Shown here: piece by piece, positions 24,368 to 32,086 of the stretch
Layout: each line of letters opens with the position of its first letter
How positions within the stretch are numbered: position 1 is the stretch's first letter
Origin: a virus
DNA: 50,445 nucleotides
Strand: one strand, 5' to 3'
IMG/VR virus record: IMGVR_UViG_3300036858_000014
Location: 1 to 50,445 of that record
Position numbers and translations under genes: made by a program
The notes under the pieces: model-generated
Databases searched by the model: none
Told to the model about the DNA's origin: nothing
The model's input: only the letters and a program-made list of their open reading frames with translations

Positions 24368-24592
24368 CTACGCCCCTACCCTACGCCCTGCTTCCCGCTG
24401 CTTTGCACCCTTGCCAATTGTTGTTAGCAGTTGGTACACCCGCGACTCGCTCACGCCGTAGCGGAATGCGATGTCAGCGATGGTGTCGCCACGTCTGACG
24501 GCGTTCCACATGAGCCGCGCTTTCATAGCAGCGGTTAGGTGTCGATAGCTAATCCAGTTGCGGTAGCGGGTTTCACGTTCTGATCTATTCAT
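24368..24592 (-). CDS. Small helix-turn-helix protein (74 aa)
   Basis: The segment RGDTIADIAFRYGVSESRVYQLL near residues 38-60 is a textbook helix-turn-helix, close to sigma-factor region 4 or resolvase-type HTH. A basic C terminus (KQREAGRRVG) follows. It ends beside the inverted repeat and promoter of the ParM operon and may regulate it. Both the first and second ATG of ATGATG are possible starts. Confidence 0.7.
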   Translation of the reverse strand: MNRSERETRYRNWISYRHLTAAMKARLMWNAVRRGDTIADIAFRYGVSESRVYQLLTTIGKGAKQREAGRRVGA

Positions 24593-24812
24593 CATCCGTC
24601 TCCCAGTCACCTAACGCATAATCTTCACCGCGTTCTATGCTTCGCCCTAATCCCGCCCGCCCGTTGGCTAACCGTCTCATCATGAGCTGAAAGTTCTTTT
24701 GACGACAATCCAGCTCGATACAATGCCAACCGTGTGAAAAATCCCATATCATTACGACATGACAATGCGGGCAGGTAGGCGGTTGCTGTTGATCGTTAAT
24801 CGTGTGAAACAT
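24585..24812 (-). CDS. Zinc-ribbon protein (75 aa)
   Basis: CPHCHVVMIWD and WHCIELDC give a C-x2-C...C-x5-C zinc site typical of small ribbons. The remainder is charged. It overlaps the ASCH gene upstream by 61 bases in another frame and the HTH gene downstream by 8 bases. Confidence 0.6.
   Translation of the reverse strand: MFHTINDQQQPPTCPHCHVVMIWDFSHGWHCIELDCRQKNFQLMMRRLANGRAGLGRSIERGEDYALGDWETDDE
24748..24763. repeat. Dispersed palindrome site 4 (ATCAT-TACGAC-ATGAC, one mismatch)
   Basis: Read on the minus strand it is GTCAT-GTCGTA-ATGAT, one base away from site 2. It lies at the junction of the ASCH and zinc-ribbon genes. Confidence 0.5.
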
Positions 24813-25294
24813 AGCTGCTCCCCTTTCACTAGCTCAAATTCCAAAACCCACGCTTGATAGCGCTCGGCAGGGCGGGTTGCTAAAGTAGGTCGTACACCTT
24901 GCCAGATAATCGCCCCGGTATCGTAGTCGGGAATAATAGGCGTGATAACGCTTTTATCGTGCATTTTCACCCATGCAATAAAAAAGTCACTGGCGGTTTG
25001 AAACCCTTCCGCCTCCACGTCGGCATCGCTAATCTCGCGTACATCCTCCCGCCGGATGCTGAGAATGCGAATACGCGCTACGGCTGCCTTACCGCGCCCC
25101 GGTTGGACGGCGTAGGTTTTTTCAGGCTCAAATGAAATTGATGTTGCGTGAACAATGCGGTTGTTTGCCGCGCGTACAATGTCGTGTCTACCGTCATAGT
25201 AGAGCGAGTCCAAATATTCACCCGGCTTCACTAATCGCCGCGTTTGGCTTTTCTCCCCTGTCAAAACCTTTTCCCACGTATGTTGAAAAATCAT
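24752..25294 (-). CDS. ASCH-domain protein
   Basis: This 180-residue protein contains WEKVLTGEKSQTRRL near the N terminus and VARIRILSIRREDVREISD near 85-105, then FFIAWVKMHD. This is the ASCH pattern, a PUA-like fold that binds RNA or modified nucleotides. Phage ASCH proteins are suspected regulators of translation or RNA. The ATG at 25294 is preferred because GAGGA lies 6 bases upstream. Confidence 0.75.
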   Translation of the reverse strand: MIFQHTWEKVLTGEKSQTRRLVKPGEYLDSLYYDGRHDIVRAANNRIVHATSISFEPEKTYAVQPGRGKAAVARIRILSIRREDVREISDADVEAEGFQTASDFFIAWVKMHDKSVITPIIPDYDTGAIIWQGVRPTLATRPAERYQAWVLEFELVKGEQLCFTRLTINSNRLPARIVMS

Positions 25295-25345
25295 CGTCAT
25301 TCCTCTTTACTAAGCCGCCTCTAAATCGACGCGGCTATAAAACCC

Positions 25346-25579
25346 TTAGTTGCTACCATCCCGCGCGTTTTTGCGCGGTTCTGACGCCGATTTGAGGCGT
25401 TCTAGCATTGCCTCAGTGTACGGAAGCGCGTATAACTGTGCATCAATCGCTTTCGGTGTAGCCATCTTGCCGCGCTTCTCACTGCGGATAACCGCCATCT
25501 CAGCAGCGGTATACCAACCACCCCGCCAGCGGTAGGCCACGATTGCGACGGCGGGTGTGTGCCATGTGCTGTAGCTCAT
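25346..25579 (-). CDS. Hypothetical protein (77 aa)
   Basis: It is rich in Trp and Tyr at the start (STWHTPAVAIVAYRWRGGWY) and basic at the end. It is ATGA-coupled to the HNH-like gene upstream. Its last codons coincide with a GC-rich hairpin (CCGCGC/GCGCGG). No family recognised. Confidence 0.55.
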   Translation of the reverse strand: MSYSTWHTPAVAIVAYRWRGGWYTAAEMAVIRSEKRGKMATPKAIDAQLYALPYTEAMLERLKSASEPRKNARDGSN

Positions 25580-26337
25580 CTTGTACTCTCCCCATAAATT
25601 ACCCGCCAGCCATCCGCTAGCATTTCGTCGCGTACTTGTTTCACGATAGACCGACTCACATCTACCGCCGCTGGCAGTTCTACACCGTGCGACCCGCGCC
25701 GCATGTTTTCACTAGCACTGATCACGCGCAATTGGGCGTACTGCCAGTGGTAATCTATCCACAGCGCTTCCAAATCCTTTGGCATGAGAATCGTGTGACT
25801 GTTATCCCCACCGGATTGCAAAACCACCGTATCCACGTTGACGCGGTAGCGCTGCATAAACGTCTCGGCAATCCAGCGAAACGTATGCGGCGGCGCGTGG
25901 TCTACGTGTGACGTGTTTGGGGTAAGGTACTCGCCCGTTAATTCGCAAATCGGATTTGGGTTATTTGCGAAATACGCCGTTCGGTAGACCAGAACCCCCG
26001 CCGCAATCGCTTGACGGCAGGCTTGCAAAAACCGCGCCTTGTGCGTTGGGGCGCGTAAGCACTTGTTAAAGCTGAAATCCGTTCGTGTGCCATCGCGCCG
26101 GATAACTGCAAACTGTTTTTGTTTAAACGTCGGGTTGATCTCAACACAAAAGCCTTTTACACCCGCGCCTATCTTCTCACTGGCATGAGGGTGCATGGCG
26201 AGTACATCCTCCATAAAGTCGGCATCATCCGGCGCTAATGTATCCCCCGCGTGATAGCTGTTGAGGATGCTCCGAATCGCATCCCCTAGCGCCGCTTTAC
26301 TGGTGAACACATACCCATCTATGACATACTCGCTCAT
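25576..26337 (-). CDS. DUF3223/DCL-like protein with HNH-like segment
   Basis: This 253-residue protein has an N-terminal part like DUF3223/DCL proteins (SKAALGDAIRSILNSY, LAMHPHASEKIGAGVKGF, RDGTRTDFSFNKC). A middle HNH-like stretch has CELTGEYLTPNTSHVDHAPP, where His-Val-Asp-His could bind metal. Related phage proteins are thought to be nucleases. It sits directly after the primase-helicase, so a replication or DNA-processing role is reasonable. Confidence 0.65.
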   Translation of the reverse strand: MSEYVIDGYVFTSKAALGDAIRSILNSYHAGDTLAPDDADFMEDVLAMHPHASEKIGAGVKGFCVEINPTFKQKQFAVIRRDGTRTDFSFNKCLRAPTHKARFLQACRQAIAAGVLVYRTAYFANNPNPICELTGEYLTPNTSHVDHAPPHTFRWIAETFMQRYRVNVDTVVLQSGGDNSHTILMPKDLEALWIDYHWQYAQLRVISASENMRRGSHGVELPAAVDVSRSIVKQVRDEMLADGWRVIYGESTR

Positions 26338-28223
26338 TTGCTATTGTCCTTATCCATCCACTTGAGACGCGAGAATAACACCGGGATTTCAATCTCATTA
26401 CCCGTCAATTCCGCCATTGTGTTTTTAAGGCAGCGCCCGGTTAGAATGCCAACCTTGCCGCGCCCGTGTGGGTCATCATAGCTTACGCGCTTGCCATCCT
26501 CGAATTTTGGCACAAATGCAAATACAAAATTGGCTTGCTGGTCACTCAAAAATTGCATCATACTGGCTTCCAACTTGCCGCCCGTCTTGGCAAGTTCGGC
26601 ATCATCTTTACGCATCTGCGAATTGACAAACCCCACCAGATTGTTATCCCGGCAAACATCTTTGAGTTTGTTAATGGCGGTTTCAATCCACACGCGCCCG
26701 TTTTCCGTACCGTTTTGTAACCACAGCAGTTGGGCAAAATCAATCCACACCGCCTGAATACGGATGCCATTGCGTAGCTCCCGCTGGCAAATGGCGTCGA
26801 TTGTCGCGCATAACTGCTCAACCGATAAGCCGGGGTTTTTGATATAGAACGCCCGCCCCGGTCTACGCATTAGGTTAGAAGCGTGGTTACAGCTTGCCGC
26901 AACCTGATTCATGCTTAACGGTTTGCCGCTGGTGGTTTTAAGATTAAACTCTTGCTCGGCTTGGGAGAGGCGGTGTTTCTGCCAGTCGTTAAAAAACGCC
27001 CCGCCTTGCCGCTGTACCGCCCGCGCTGCTAATTCAATCGCGTTCTGTTTTTTATCGACCCATTCCGGCGTGTACACAATGCTGTGAATGCCCATGTCTT
27101 GATAGGCTTCCCATCCGGTTTCAAACCCGATGGTCTTTGTACCGCCGCTGATGCTGGCGAAATAGATCAGTTTCCCCGGCGGGATGATTTCACCCATGCC
27201 GCCTTGCGAGTGCAGGAATTTAAACGGGTTAATCAGTGGCGCAGCAACGGGTTTTACAACGCCCGTTAATTCGTCAATGTAGGCTTGTAAGGCGTCGATA
27301 TCGCTGCAATACAAATCATCAATGTTGAATGACTCACCCGTCGGCAAAGCTAATTGTTCTGGCGGAAGCGCCCGTACTTCCAACGGTTTGCAGTCTTGAA
27401 AACGGGCAAGCGCTTGGTCGGTGTACAGCTTGCAAAAGTCGGCTAAATCCCCACCATCGCCTAATCCTAGGTCAATGGCAACGGCATCAACCCCGATGGC
27501 TTGAAACGCCTTGACCAATCCGAACGCGGCGTTTGTTCCGGTGAAATCGCAGTCAAGCGCGATTACAACCTTGCCGTTGTAATGCAGTTTAACTTGCTCT
27601 AACAACTCGCTTGAAAACGTTCCCGTTTCCCCGCTGGTGATGGTTGTCGCGGGTAATCCCCAGTATTGACCTGCGACAACCGATATTTCCCCGTTGCAGA
27701 ATACCAGCGGCGTGCCCTTGTCTAACGCCATTTTCGCCGCCCGTTCCAAGCCGTACCAGCATTTTTTGTAACCTAACTCACTCTTAAACGCAGGCTTTTG
27801 CCCGTCTGTAAAGCGAAAGCGCAGCCCGCCGCGCGTCTTAAACGGCATTGCCGGACGGCCTGAAATCGGTTCGATCTCACCCCAGTACCATTCCGCCAGC
27901 GTTTCATCCGGTACACCGTGTGCCTCTGCATAATCCTTGCGCGTGGTGTACTGCCGTTTGGTCGATGTCACCCGTTCAAACCGCCGCGCCGGGGTGATGT
28001 TTAAGTGCGCTGCCAGTTGGTACAGTGACCCTTTATAGGTTTCGTCCTTGTGGTCGATATACGTCCCGTGTTCACCATCCGCCGCAATCCGTACCACAAA
28101 CGCATTACCGTCGCTACCTGTGCGGAAGGGGGACGCACCCCGCCATTGATCCCCTCGCTCATGCTTAAGCCCATGTGTGCGCTCTAATGCCGCCCGTACC
28201 ATATCCCACGTCGTTTGTGTCAT
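26334..28223 (-). CDS. TOPRIM primase fused to DnaB-like helicase
   Basis: This 629-residue protein has a TOPRIM primase domain at about 168-265 (LVFCNGEISVVAG with Glu179; VIALDCDFTG with Asp224 and Asp226). A RecA-like helicase domain follows from about 340, with Walker B AVWIDFAQLL at 491-500 (Asp495) and a late FVNSQMRKDD segment. The Walker A position reads ASISGGTKT (356-364) instead of the usual GKT/S, so ATPase strength is uncertain. It should unwind and prime at the fork. It is coupled to the initiator gene by a 4-base overlap. Confidence 0.85.
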   Translation of the reverse strand: MTQTTWDMVRAALERTHGLKHERGDQWRGASPFRTGSDGNAFVVRIAADGEHGTYIDHKDETYKGSLYQLAAHLNITPARRFERVTSTKRQYTTRKDYAEAHGVPDETLAEWYWGEIEPISGRPAMPFKTRGGLRFRFTDGQKPAFKSELGYKKCWYGLERAAKMALDKGTPLVFCNGEISVVAGQYWGLPATTITSGETGTFSSELLEQVKLHYNGKVVIALDCDFTGTNAAFGLVKAFQAIGVDAVAIDLGLGDGGDLADFCKLYTDQALARFQDCKPLEVRALPPEQLALPTGESFNIDDLYCSDIDALQAYIDELTGVVKPVAAPLINPFKFLHSQGGMGEIIPPGKLIYFASISGGTKTIGFETGWEAYQDMGIHSIVYTPEWVDKKQNAIELAARAVQRQGGAFFNDWQKHRLSQAEQEFNLKTTSGKPLSMNQVAASCNHASNLMRRPGRAFYIKNPGLSVEQLCATIDAICQRELRNGIRIQAVWIDFAQLLWLQNGTENGRVWIETAINKLKDVCRDNNLVGFVNSQMRKDDAELAKTGGKLEASMMQFLSDQQANFVFAFVPKFEDGKRVSYDDPHGRGKVGILTGRCLKNTMAELTGNEIEIPVLFSRLKWMDKDNSK

Positions 28224-29197
28224 AGCCCTAGTTCCTCCGGGTTAAACTCGCTTACGTCCCAACCAGATAGATCAAAGGGCTTGCTAGCGGTGGTTGATTC
28301 GGGTAAGGCCAAGCGACTTCTCAACCAATCCCCATGCTGAGAGGGCATATCAAGCGGGCTAATCGATTTCTTCCAGCTTAAGGCGGCGCGGGTAAACGTT
28401 GCCAGTGAAGCAAAATCATCAGGTTTACACTGAATGCGCGTAAGCTCATCTAACGTTTCAATATATTGCAAGGCGCGTGATTTAGGCATCTCCGTAATGG
28501 ATGTGTAAACTGATGCATCACCCCATGCAGCCATTAGCGCTACCAGATCAAGGCTGTACCTTGCCGTGTATCGCTCAACATGCTCATACGTCCAATCGCG
28601 GTAATGTTTTGGAAATGGTTTTTCAGCCCGCGAGGTTGGCTTTGAAGATGGCTTTGAAGATGGCTTTGATTCAGTGTGTTCAACAACACCGGTACTGGTT
28701 TGTTCAACAACACCTTGCATAGTGTTGTCAGACACACCGCCAGTTTGTTCAACAACACTAGCAGAACCGTACCGCTTTTCTTGCATTTTCTGCCGTGCTT
28801 TAGCGGTTTGCTGGCGGCGGTTGGATTCGTTCATATCGGTACGGGCGATAAGTTCACCCCACTTAATCCCGGTATCGTGCAATTCCCACGCCTGCCCGTC
28901 CTCAGTAGCTTTCCCTTCCCGCGTAAGAAACCCAAATGTAACAAGGCTTTCGAGGGCGGTGATAATGGCGTGTTTGCCAAGCCCGCAACCCTGATAACGT
29001 TTGCCATCAGCAGTCGTAAATCCGTTTTCAAACATGGTTAGACTGATAGCGCCTTGCCGCTTTTTAATTTTGTCTTGCCACCCCATAATATGGCGGGTAG
29101 CGAAAAGTAGGACGCGCAATTCGCTATTGGTTAGGTAAGGCATCGCCTGATCTATAAACGCATTAGGCGTCTGAAATGTGTTCGGAACGATAGTCAT
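28220..29197 (-). CDS. Lambda-O-like replication initiator
   Basis: This 325-residue protein has an N-terminal winged-helix domain of phage replication proteins (NAFIDQAMPYLTNSELRVLL; GLGKHAIITALESLVTFGFL). A repetitive linker (residues about 145-185: VVEQT/VVEHT units and a SKPSSKPSSKPT run) separates it from a helical C-terminal domain (about 195-325) suited to loading the helicase encoded next. As in lambda O, the linker DNA carries repeats that look like initiator-binding iterons. Confidence 0.75.
   Translation of the reverse strand: MTIVPNTFQTPNAFIDQAMPYLTNSELRVLLFATRHIMGWQDKIKKRQGAISLTMFENGFTTADGKRYQGCGLGKHAIITALESLVTFGFLTREGKATEDGQAWELHDTGIKWGELIARTDMNESNRRQQTAKARQKMQEKRYGSASVVEQTGGVSDNTMQGVVEQTSTGVVEHTESKPSSKPSSKPTSRAEKPFPKHYRDWTYEHVERYTARYSLDLVALMAAWGDASVYTSITEMPKSRALQYIETLDELTRIQCKPDDFASLATFTRAALSWKKSISPLDMPSQHGDWLRSRLALPESTTASKPFDLSGWDVSEFNPEELGL
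28638..28758. repeat. Candidate replication origin: iterons inside the initiator gene
   Basis: TGTTCAACAACAC occurs exactly three times (28677-28689, 28701-28713, 28746-28758), with an inverted degenerate copy near 28720-28733. Beside them lies a 12-bp tandem repeat GGCTTTGAAGAT (28638-28661, third partial copy to 28673). Repeats inside the initiator gene are the lambda-type origin layout. The coding repeats (VVEQT, SKPS) alone could also explain them. Confidence 0.5.
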
Positions 29198-29454
29198 TCT
29201 TGCACCGCCTTATGCTTCTCAATCGCATCAGCAACCATCTCGCCCATAATGTTCACCTGTCCAATAAACGTATCCCGCTGGTCATTACTCAACATGGTTA
29301 TGAATGCGAAGTCATGTAACCAGTGGTCAAAATGGCGCAGGACGAATAGCAGATTGTCAGCGCGTAACGCGTTCCCGAAGGCATCACCCCATTCTTGGAA
29401 CGTCGGGTAATCTTCCCCGCTAAACTGACCGAAGTATTGAAAGTCCGTTTGCAT
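29194..29454 (-). CDS. Hypothetical protein (86 aa)
   Basis: An acidic, aromatic-rich protein (FQYFGQFSGEDYPTFQEW; HFDHWLHDFAF) behind AAAGGAT, coupled to the initiator gene by a 4-base overlap. No motif recognised. It may assist initiation given its place. Confidence 0.55.
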   Translation of the reverse strand: MQTDFQYFGQFSGEDYPTFQEWGDAFGNALRADNLLFVLRHFDHWLHDFAFITMLSNDQRDTFIGQVNIMGEMVADAIEKHKAVQE

Positions 29455-29558
29455 ATCCTTTAATCCTCTTCACTAACCGTTAACTTGCTTTCCTGTCCAC
29501 ACTGCGTTACAATTCCGTTTGTACTTACTTTTCGTCTATTGTCCGTTCGTTCCCCCTT

Positions 29559-29586
29559 GCCCGCTGACCGCCGCCAGCGGGCTTTT
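29559..29586 (+). terminator. Plus-strand intrinsic terminator in the replication block
   Basis: GCCCGCTG and CAGCGGGC form a perfect 8-bp stem with an 8-base loop, followed on the plus strand by TTTTGTTTT. There is no plus-strand gene upstream of it, so it probably stops antisense transcription; on the minus strand it lacks a T-run. Confidence 0.7.
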
Positions 29587-29598
29587 GTTTTGCGTGGA

Positions 29599-30132
29599 CT
29601 AGGTGTTTAGTGCACTACTGCCGTTGTCGTAAATATCCTCAATTTCATCTACCCATTTGCGAACAATCGCCAGAAATGGTTCATGAGGGATGTGCATCGC
29701 ATCACGTGCTTGGTGTAAAAACGTGGAACGACTGCTATCTACTAAATCACGCCACTCTTGACCCGCAGGCCACGCGCCCGGTTCAGCTTGAGCATTCGCT
29801 TGGGCTAGGCATTCTTGCGCCTTGTTAACAACAGCGGCATAAAGCCAACGAAATGTGAGCGCCATTTCCGCCGCCAGTGCGTCCCGTTCGGCGCGTAAGG
29901 CGGCAAGGTCTTGTTTGTCTTCGTTCGGCGCTGATGCCATAAGGTACTGCGCTGTTAAGTCATAACCGCTGTCAGACAGATACACACCTAAATCTAAGTC
30001 CTCTACCAGCAAGCCCTTGTCGAGCAAAGACTTATCTTCAGGTGTTTTTGCGCGTACTTTATGATGACCTGTCATAAGGTTGTAAAGCGATTCGCGCTCA
30101 TACCCTGATAATTCGTTCCATGTGATTGTCAT
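29599..30132 (-). CDS. Hypothetical protein with winged-helix-like N terminus (177 aa)
   Basis: The first 70 residues (LLDKGLLVEDLDLGVYLSDSGYDLTAQYL) resemble a winged-helix end, a pattern echoed in the gene at 30368-30667 (EYHISEAGTQYL). A helical central part (LAALRAERDALAAEMAL) and a C-terminal helical domain follow. AAAGGGAGAG precedes the ATG. The leader upstream is structured (30165-30239) and may control it. Confidence 0.55.
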   Translation of the reverse strand: MTITWNELSGYERESLYNLMTGHHKVRAKTPEDKSLLDKGLLVEDLDLGVYLSDSGYDLTAQYLMASAPNEDKQDLAALRAERDALAAEMALTFRWLYAAVVNKAQECLAQANAQAEPGAWPAGQEWRDLVDSSRSTFLHQARDAMHIPHEPFLAIVRKWVDEIEDIYDNGSSALNT

Positions 30133-30164
30133 CTCATTCTCTCCCTTTCATTGGGTAAATAAAA

Positions 30165-30239
30165 ACCCCGTTGCTAGAGGCACTTGGCACAAGGATTCAC
30201 CGCCGCAAACGGTTAGCCATGCGCCCCTAGAAATGGGGT
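30165..30239 (-). ncRNA. Structured leader RNA / attenuator candidate
   Basis: On the minus strand ACCCC pairs with GGGGT at the two ends of a 75-base block. CTAGGGGC pairs with GCCTCTAG inside it, and TGGC/GCCA and ACCG/CGGT form inner stems. The outer stem is followed by TTTTTATTT, so the whole can act as a terminator. It lies between the promoter at 30311-30339 and the gene at 29599-30132. An alternative CCCC/GGGG hairpin competes with the outer stem. I cannot match it to a named riboswitch. Confidence 0.5.
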
Positions 30240-30310
30240 CTTTAACATACTTACACGCCTTTTCCTTTTACGTCCTTGCGGGGACGGTGTTCTTTTATTC
30301 CACGAAAATC

Positions 30311-30339
30311 AGTATACCACACACGGGCGCAAAATGCAA
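30311..30339 (-). promoter_or_regulatory. Promoter of the structured leader
   Basis: TTGCAT, a 17-base spacer and TATACT with an extended -10 TGG, minus strand. The predicted transcript has a leader of about 170 bases before the next ATG, starting with a small CGTCC/GGACG hairpin. Confidence 0.7.
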
Positions 30340-30367
30340 TGCGTGTTACGTTTTTCATACGATACGG

Positions 30368-30667
30368 TTACGTTTGTGCCTCTAAATCCCTTAGATACTG
30401 AGTACCCGCTTCGCTGATGTGATACTCATTAATCGCCCGCCATTGTCCATTACGCTTGACGTAATCTAGTGTGCGATATTCAAATAACCCCTTGCCGCAT
30501 AGCGAGACGCACGTTTGCCAGCGAATACTTACTTTGCCGCATTCATGGTGCTGTGGCATAAACCAACCTCGCTCAATGCTACGCCCGAAATAGAACAGAT
30601 AGGCGTCGTGCTTGGCATGGTAATCCGCTTGCTCTAAGGCGTCTAATTCAGATTTTGACAGTTTCAT
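30368..30667 (-). CDS. Winged-helix-like small protein (99 aa)
   Basis: The start MKLSKSELDALEQ at 30667 overlaps the upstream stop (ATGA). GLFEYRTLDYVKRNGQWRAI followed by EYHISEAGTQYLRDLEA looks like the last helix and wing of a winged-helix domain. It may bind nucleic acid. Function unknown. Confidence 0.6.
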   Translation of the reverse strand: MKLSKSELDALEQADYHAKHDAYLFYFGRSIERGWFMPQHHECGKVSIRWQTCVSLCGKGLFEYRTLDYVKRNGQWRAINEYHISEAGTQYLRDLEAQT

Positions 30668-30897
30668 GCTTCCACCTCGCAATCAAGTTCATACGCACTG
30701 ACATCCCCATACCGTCCCGTTAACGCACTAGCTACCGCGTCGTAATCGTGCATCACCTCGTGCTTTTCTTGCGGCGTCAACGCTACCCAGAACGGCGCGT
30801 CCGCCATGTAATCGACAAGTAGGTCGAGCATATCGCCCGCCGTTCCTTGTTCACAGGCGGCGTAGTCGCGTCGCCATGTGGTGATGTTGCGGTTCAT
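30664..30897 (-). CDS. Hypothetical protein (77 aa)
   Basis: The start MNRNITTWRRDY at 30897 is set by AAAGGAC upstream. It is an acidic helical protein with no motif I recognise. A copy of the dispersed palindrome lies 28-43 bases before its ATG, where it could control this gene. Confidence 0.6.
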   Translation of the reverse strand: MNRNITTWRRDYAACEQGTAGDMLDLLVDYMADAPFWVALTPQEKHEVMHDYDAVASALTGRYGDVSAYELDCEVEA

Positions 30898-30924
30898 TGT
30901 TGTGTCCTTTCGTGCGTAAATGCT

Positions 30925-30940
30925 GTCATGTTGAAATGAC
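30925..30940. repeat. Dispersed palindrome site 5 (GTCAT-GTTGAA-ATGAC)
   Basis: Perfect arms with T/A flanks. It is intergenic, between the stop of the gene at 30945 and the ribosome site of the gene at 30897, so coding constraint cannot explain it. Confidence 0.75.
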
Positions 30941-30944
30941 AACG

Positions 30945-31235
30945 TTAGCGCTTCATATCCCCGTCGCAGGTGTAGCCCATGCGTACCCGATACATCATCC
31001 CCTCGCGGCTAATACCGACAAACCGTGCCGCCGCACGAATAGAGCGAAACTTGCGCCCGTTCCATTCGCATTCGTACCCCGGATACCCCATGTCATCATC
31101 ACAGGTGTAGCCCGCTAGCAGCCGCGCCCGCATAACAGACTGTGTAACCCCGTTGGCACGGGCGGCGGCATTGTAGCTAGGATAGTCAATGCCGTTCCAT
31201 CGGCACGGGATAGGTGAACGGAAGGCGCTAGTCAT
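30945..31235 (-). CDS. Protein of two tandem NUMOD-like repeats (96 aa)
   Basis: The protein is almost wholly two copies of a 40-residue unit: CRWNGIDYPSYNAAARANGV...GYTCDDDM and CEWNGRKFRSIRAAARFVGI...GYTCDGDM. The unit resembles the small DNA-binding repeats (NUMOD/helix-turn-helix type) at the ends of homing endonucleases, but no nuclease domain is present. The ATG at 31235 overlaps the upstream small gene by 8 bases. Confidence 0.65.
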   Translation of the reverse strand: MTSAFRSPIPCRWNGIDYPSYNAAARANGVTQSVMRARLLAGYTCDDDMGYPGYECEWNGRKFRSIRAAARFVGISREGMMYRVRMGYTCDGDMKR

Positions 31236-31353
31236 GATATTGAATCTTGATACCAAACATCGGGATAGGGCATATATACACTGTTCGATTTTTGGTATCG
31301 ATATACGCTCCTATCCACAAATCGTACCATCGGAAAAACAGACTGATTTTCAT
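31228..31353 (-). CDS. Small phage protein (41 aa)
   Basis: ATG at 31353 follows GAGGGGA. The product (MKISLFFRWYDLWIGAYID, then YICPIPMFGIKIQYH) matches a style of tiny phage proteins with a FYDLWxGxYxD start and an xYICPxPMxxxKIQ end that I recall from several phages. Function unknown. Coupled to the repeat protein downstream. Confidence 0.65.
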   Translation of the reverse strand: MKISLFFRWYDLWIGAYIDTKNRTVYICPIPMFGIKIQYHD

Positions 31354-31479
31354 CTTATCCCCTCGTTTCTAGAAATGGTCTAAAAGCCTGCAAAACGCGC
31401 GTTTTTAGCACTAAAAGCAAAATCAATAGCTGTTCGTACCATTCCGCGCGTTTTTGTGCCTACGAAAATCGACAGCGCC

Positions 31480-31722
31480 CTATTCTAGCGCCTCTGGTCT
31501 GTAGAAAAATTCCGGCATTGAATCCTCAAAGAAGTAGTAGCGCTCGTAACTGGTGTATGCGCCCGCATTTACTGCCATGATAACGCCGTCCTGTTGCCAC
31601 TTTCTGAGATGTCGGTTTGCCGTACTGAGTGAAACCCCAAGAGCAATAGATACCCACCATGAGTTAATGCGTGGGTAGTCCATAATGAGATTAAGCAGAA
31701 TTTCGTCTAGATCATATTTCAT
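31480..31722 (-). CDS. Winged helix-turn-helix protein (80 aa)
   Basis: The start MKYDLDEILLN at 31722 has AGGAACG upstream. WWVSIALGVSLSTANRHLRKW is a helix-turn-helix, and QDGVIMAVNAGAYTSYERYY forms the wing. It is a likely DNA-binding regulator in the early operon. The 126-base gap downstream holds an AAAACGCG/CGCGTTTT palindrome. Confidence 0.65.
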   Translation of the reverse strand: MKYDLDEILLNLIMDYPRINSWWVSIALGVSLSTANRHLRKWQQDGVIMAVNAGAYTSYERYYFFEDSMPEFFYRPEALE

Positions 31723-31783
31723 CGTTCCTGCGCTCCTAACGGGCATTTTTATTCAGCCCGAATGCGGAATTTCGGCATTCTAG

Positions 31784-32044
31784 TTAATACGTTAAACTGA
31801 TAAGGTACTGTTGTTCTTCGTACCGCTCCATAGCCCACATCATGTCATTGACCTGTTTTAGCGGTTTGCCAAAAATAATGTCGTCTTTTGGCATCGTCAT
31901 GATAATTTGGTAAATCCGTTCGGTTACAGGCTCCATTGCGCTGTAACGGTACTCATTGTTGTAAATATTGGTTAGGTGCTTAATCAACCGCGCAACCTTA
32001 CGCCGTTTACCATTATGTCCTGTGTATCGTTTATAGTTCATCAT
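31784..32044 (-). CDS. Hypothetical protein (86 aa)
   Basis: A basic N terminus (YKRYTGHNGKRRKVARLIKHL) precedes a helical acidic half. TAGGAGC lies before ATGATG. The GAATGC/GCATTC inverted repeat downstream (about 31758-31780) separates it from the HTH gene. No family recognised. Confidence 0.55.
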   Translation of the reverse strand: MMNYKRYTGHNGKRRKVARLIKHLTNIYNNEYRYSAMEPVTERIYQIIMTMPKDDIIFGKPLKQVNDMMWAMERYEEQQYLISLTY

Positions 32045-32086
32045 TCTATGCTCCTAATGGGCGGTCTAGCACCGCCCTGCTACGTG

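Noticed and set aside
30165-30239. A tRNA on the plus strand, suggested by a 7-bp ACCCCGT/ATGGGGT acceptor-like stem of about the right total length
   Set aside because: There is no T arm or TTC loop before the 3' strand, and a good minus-strand promoter and T-run fit a leader RNA better.
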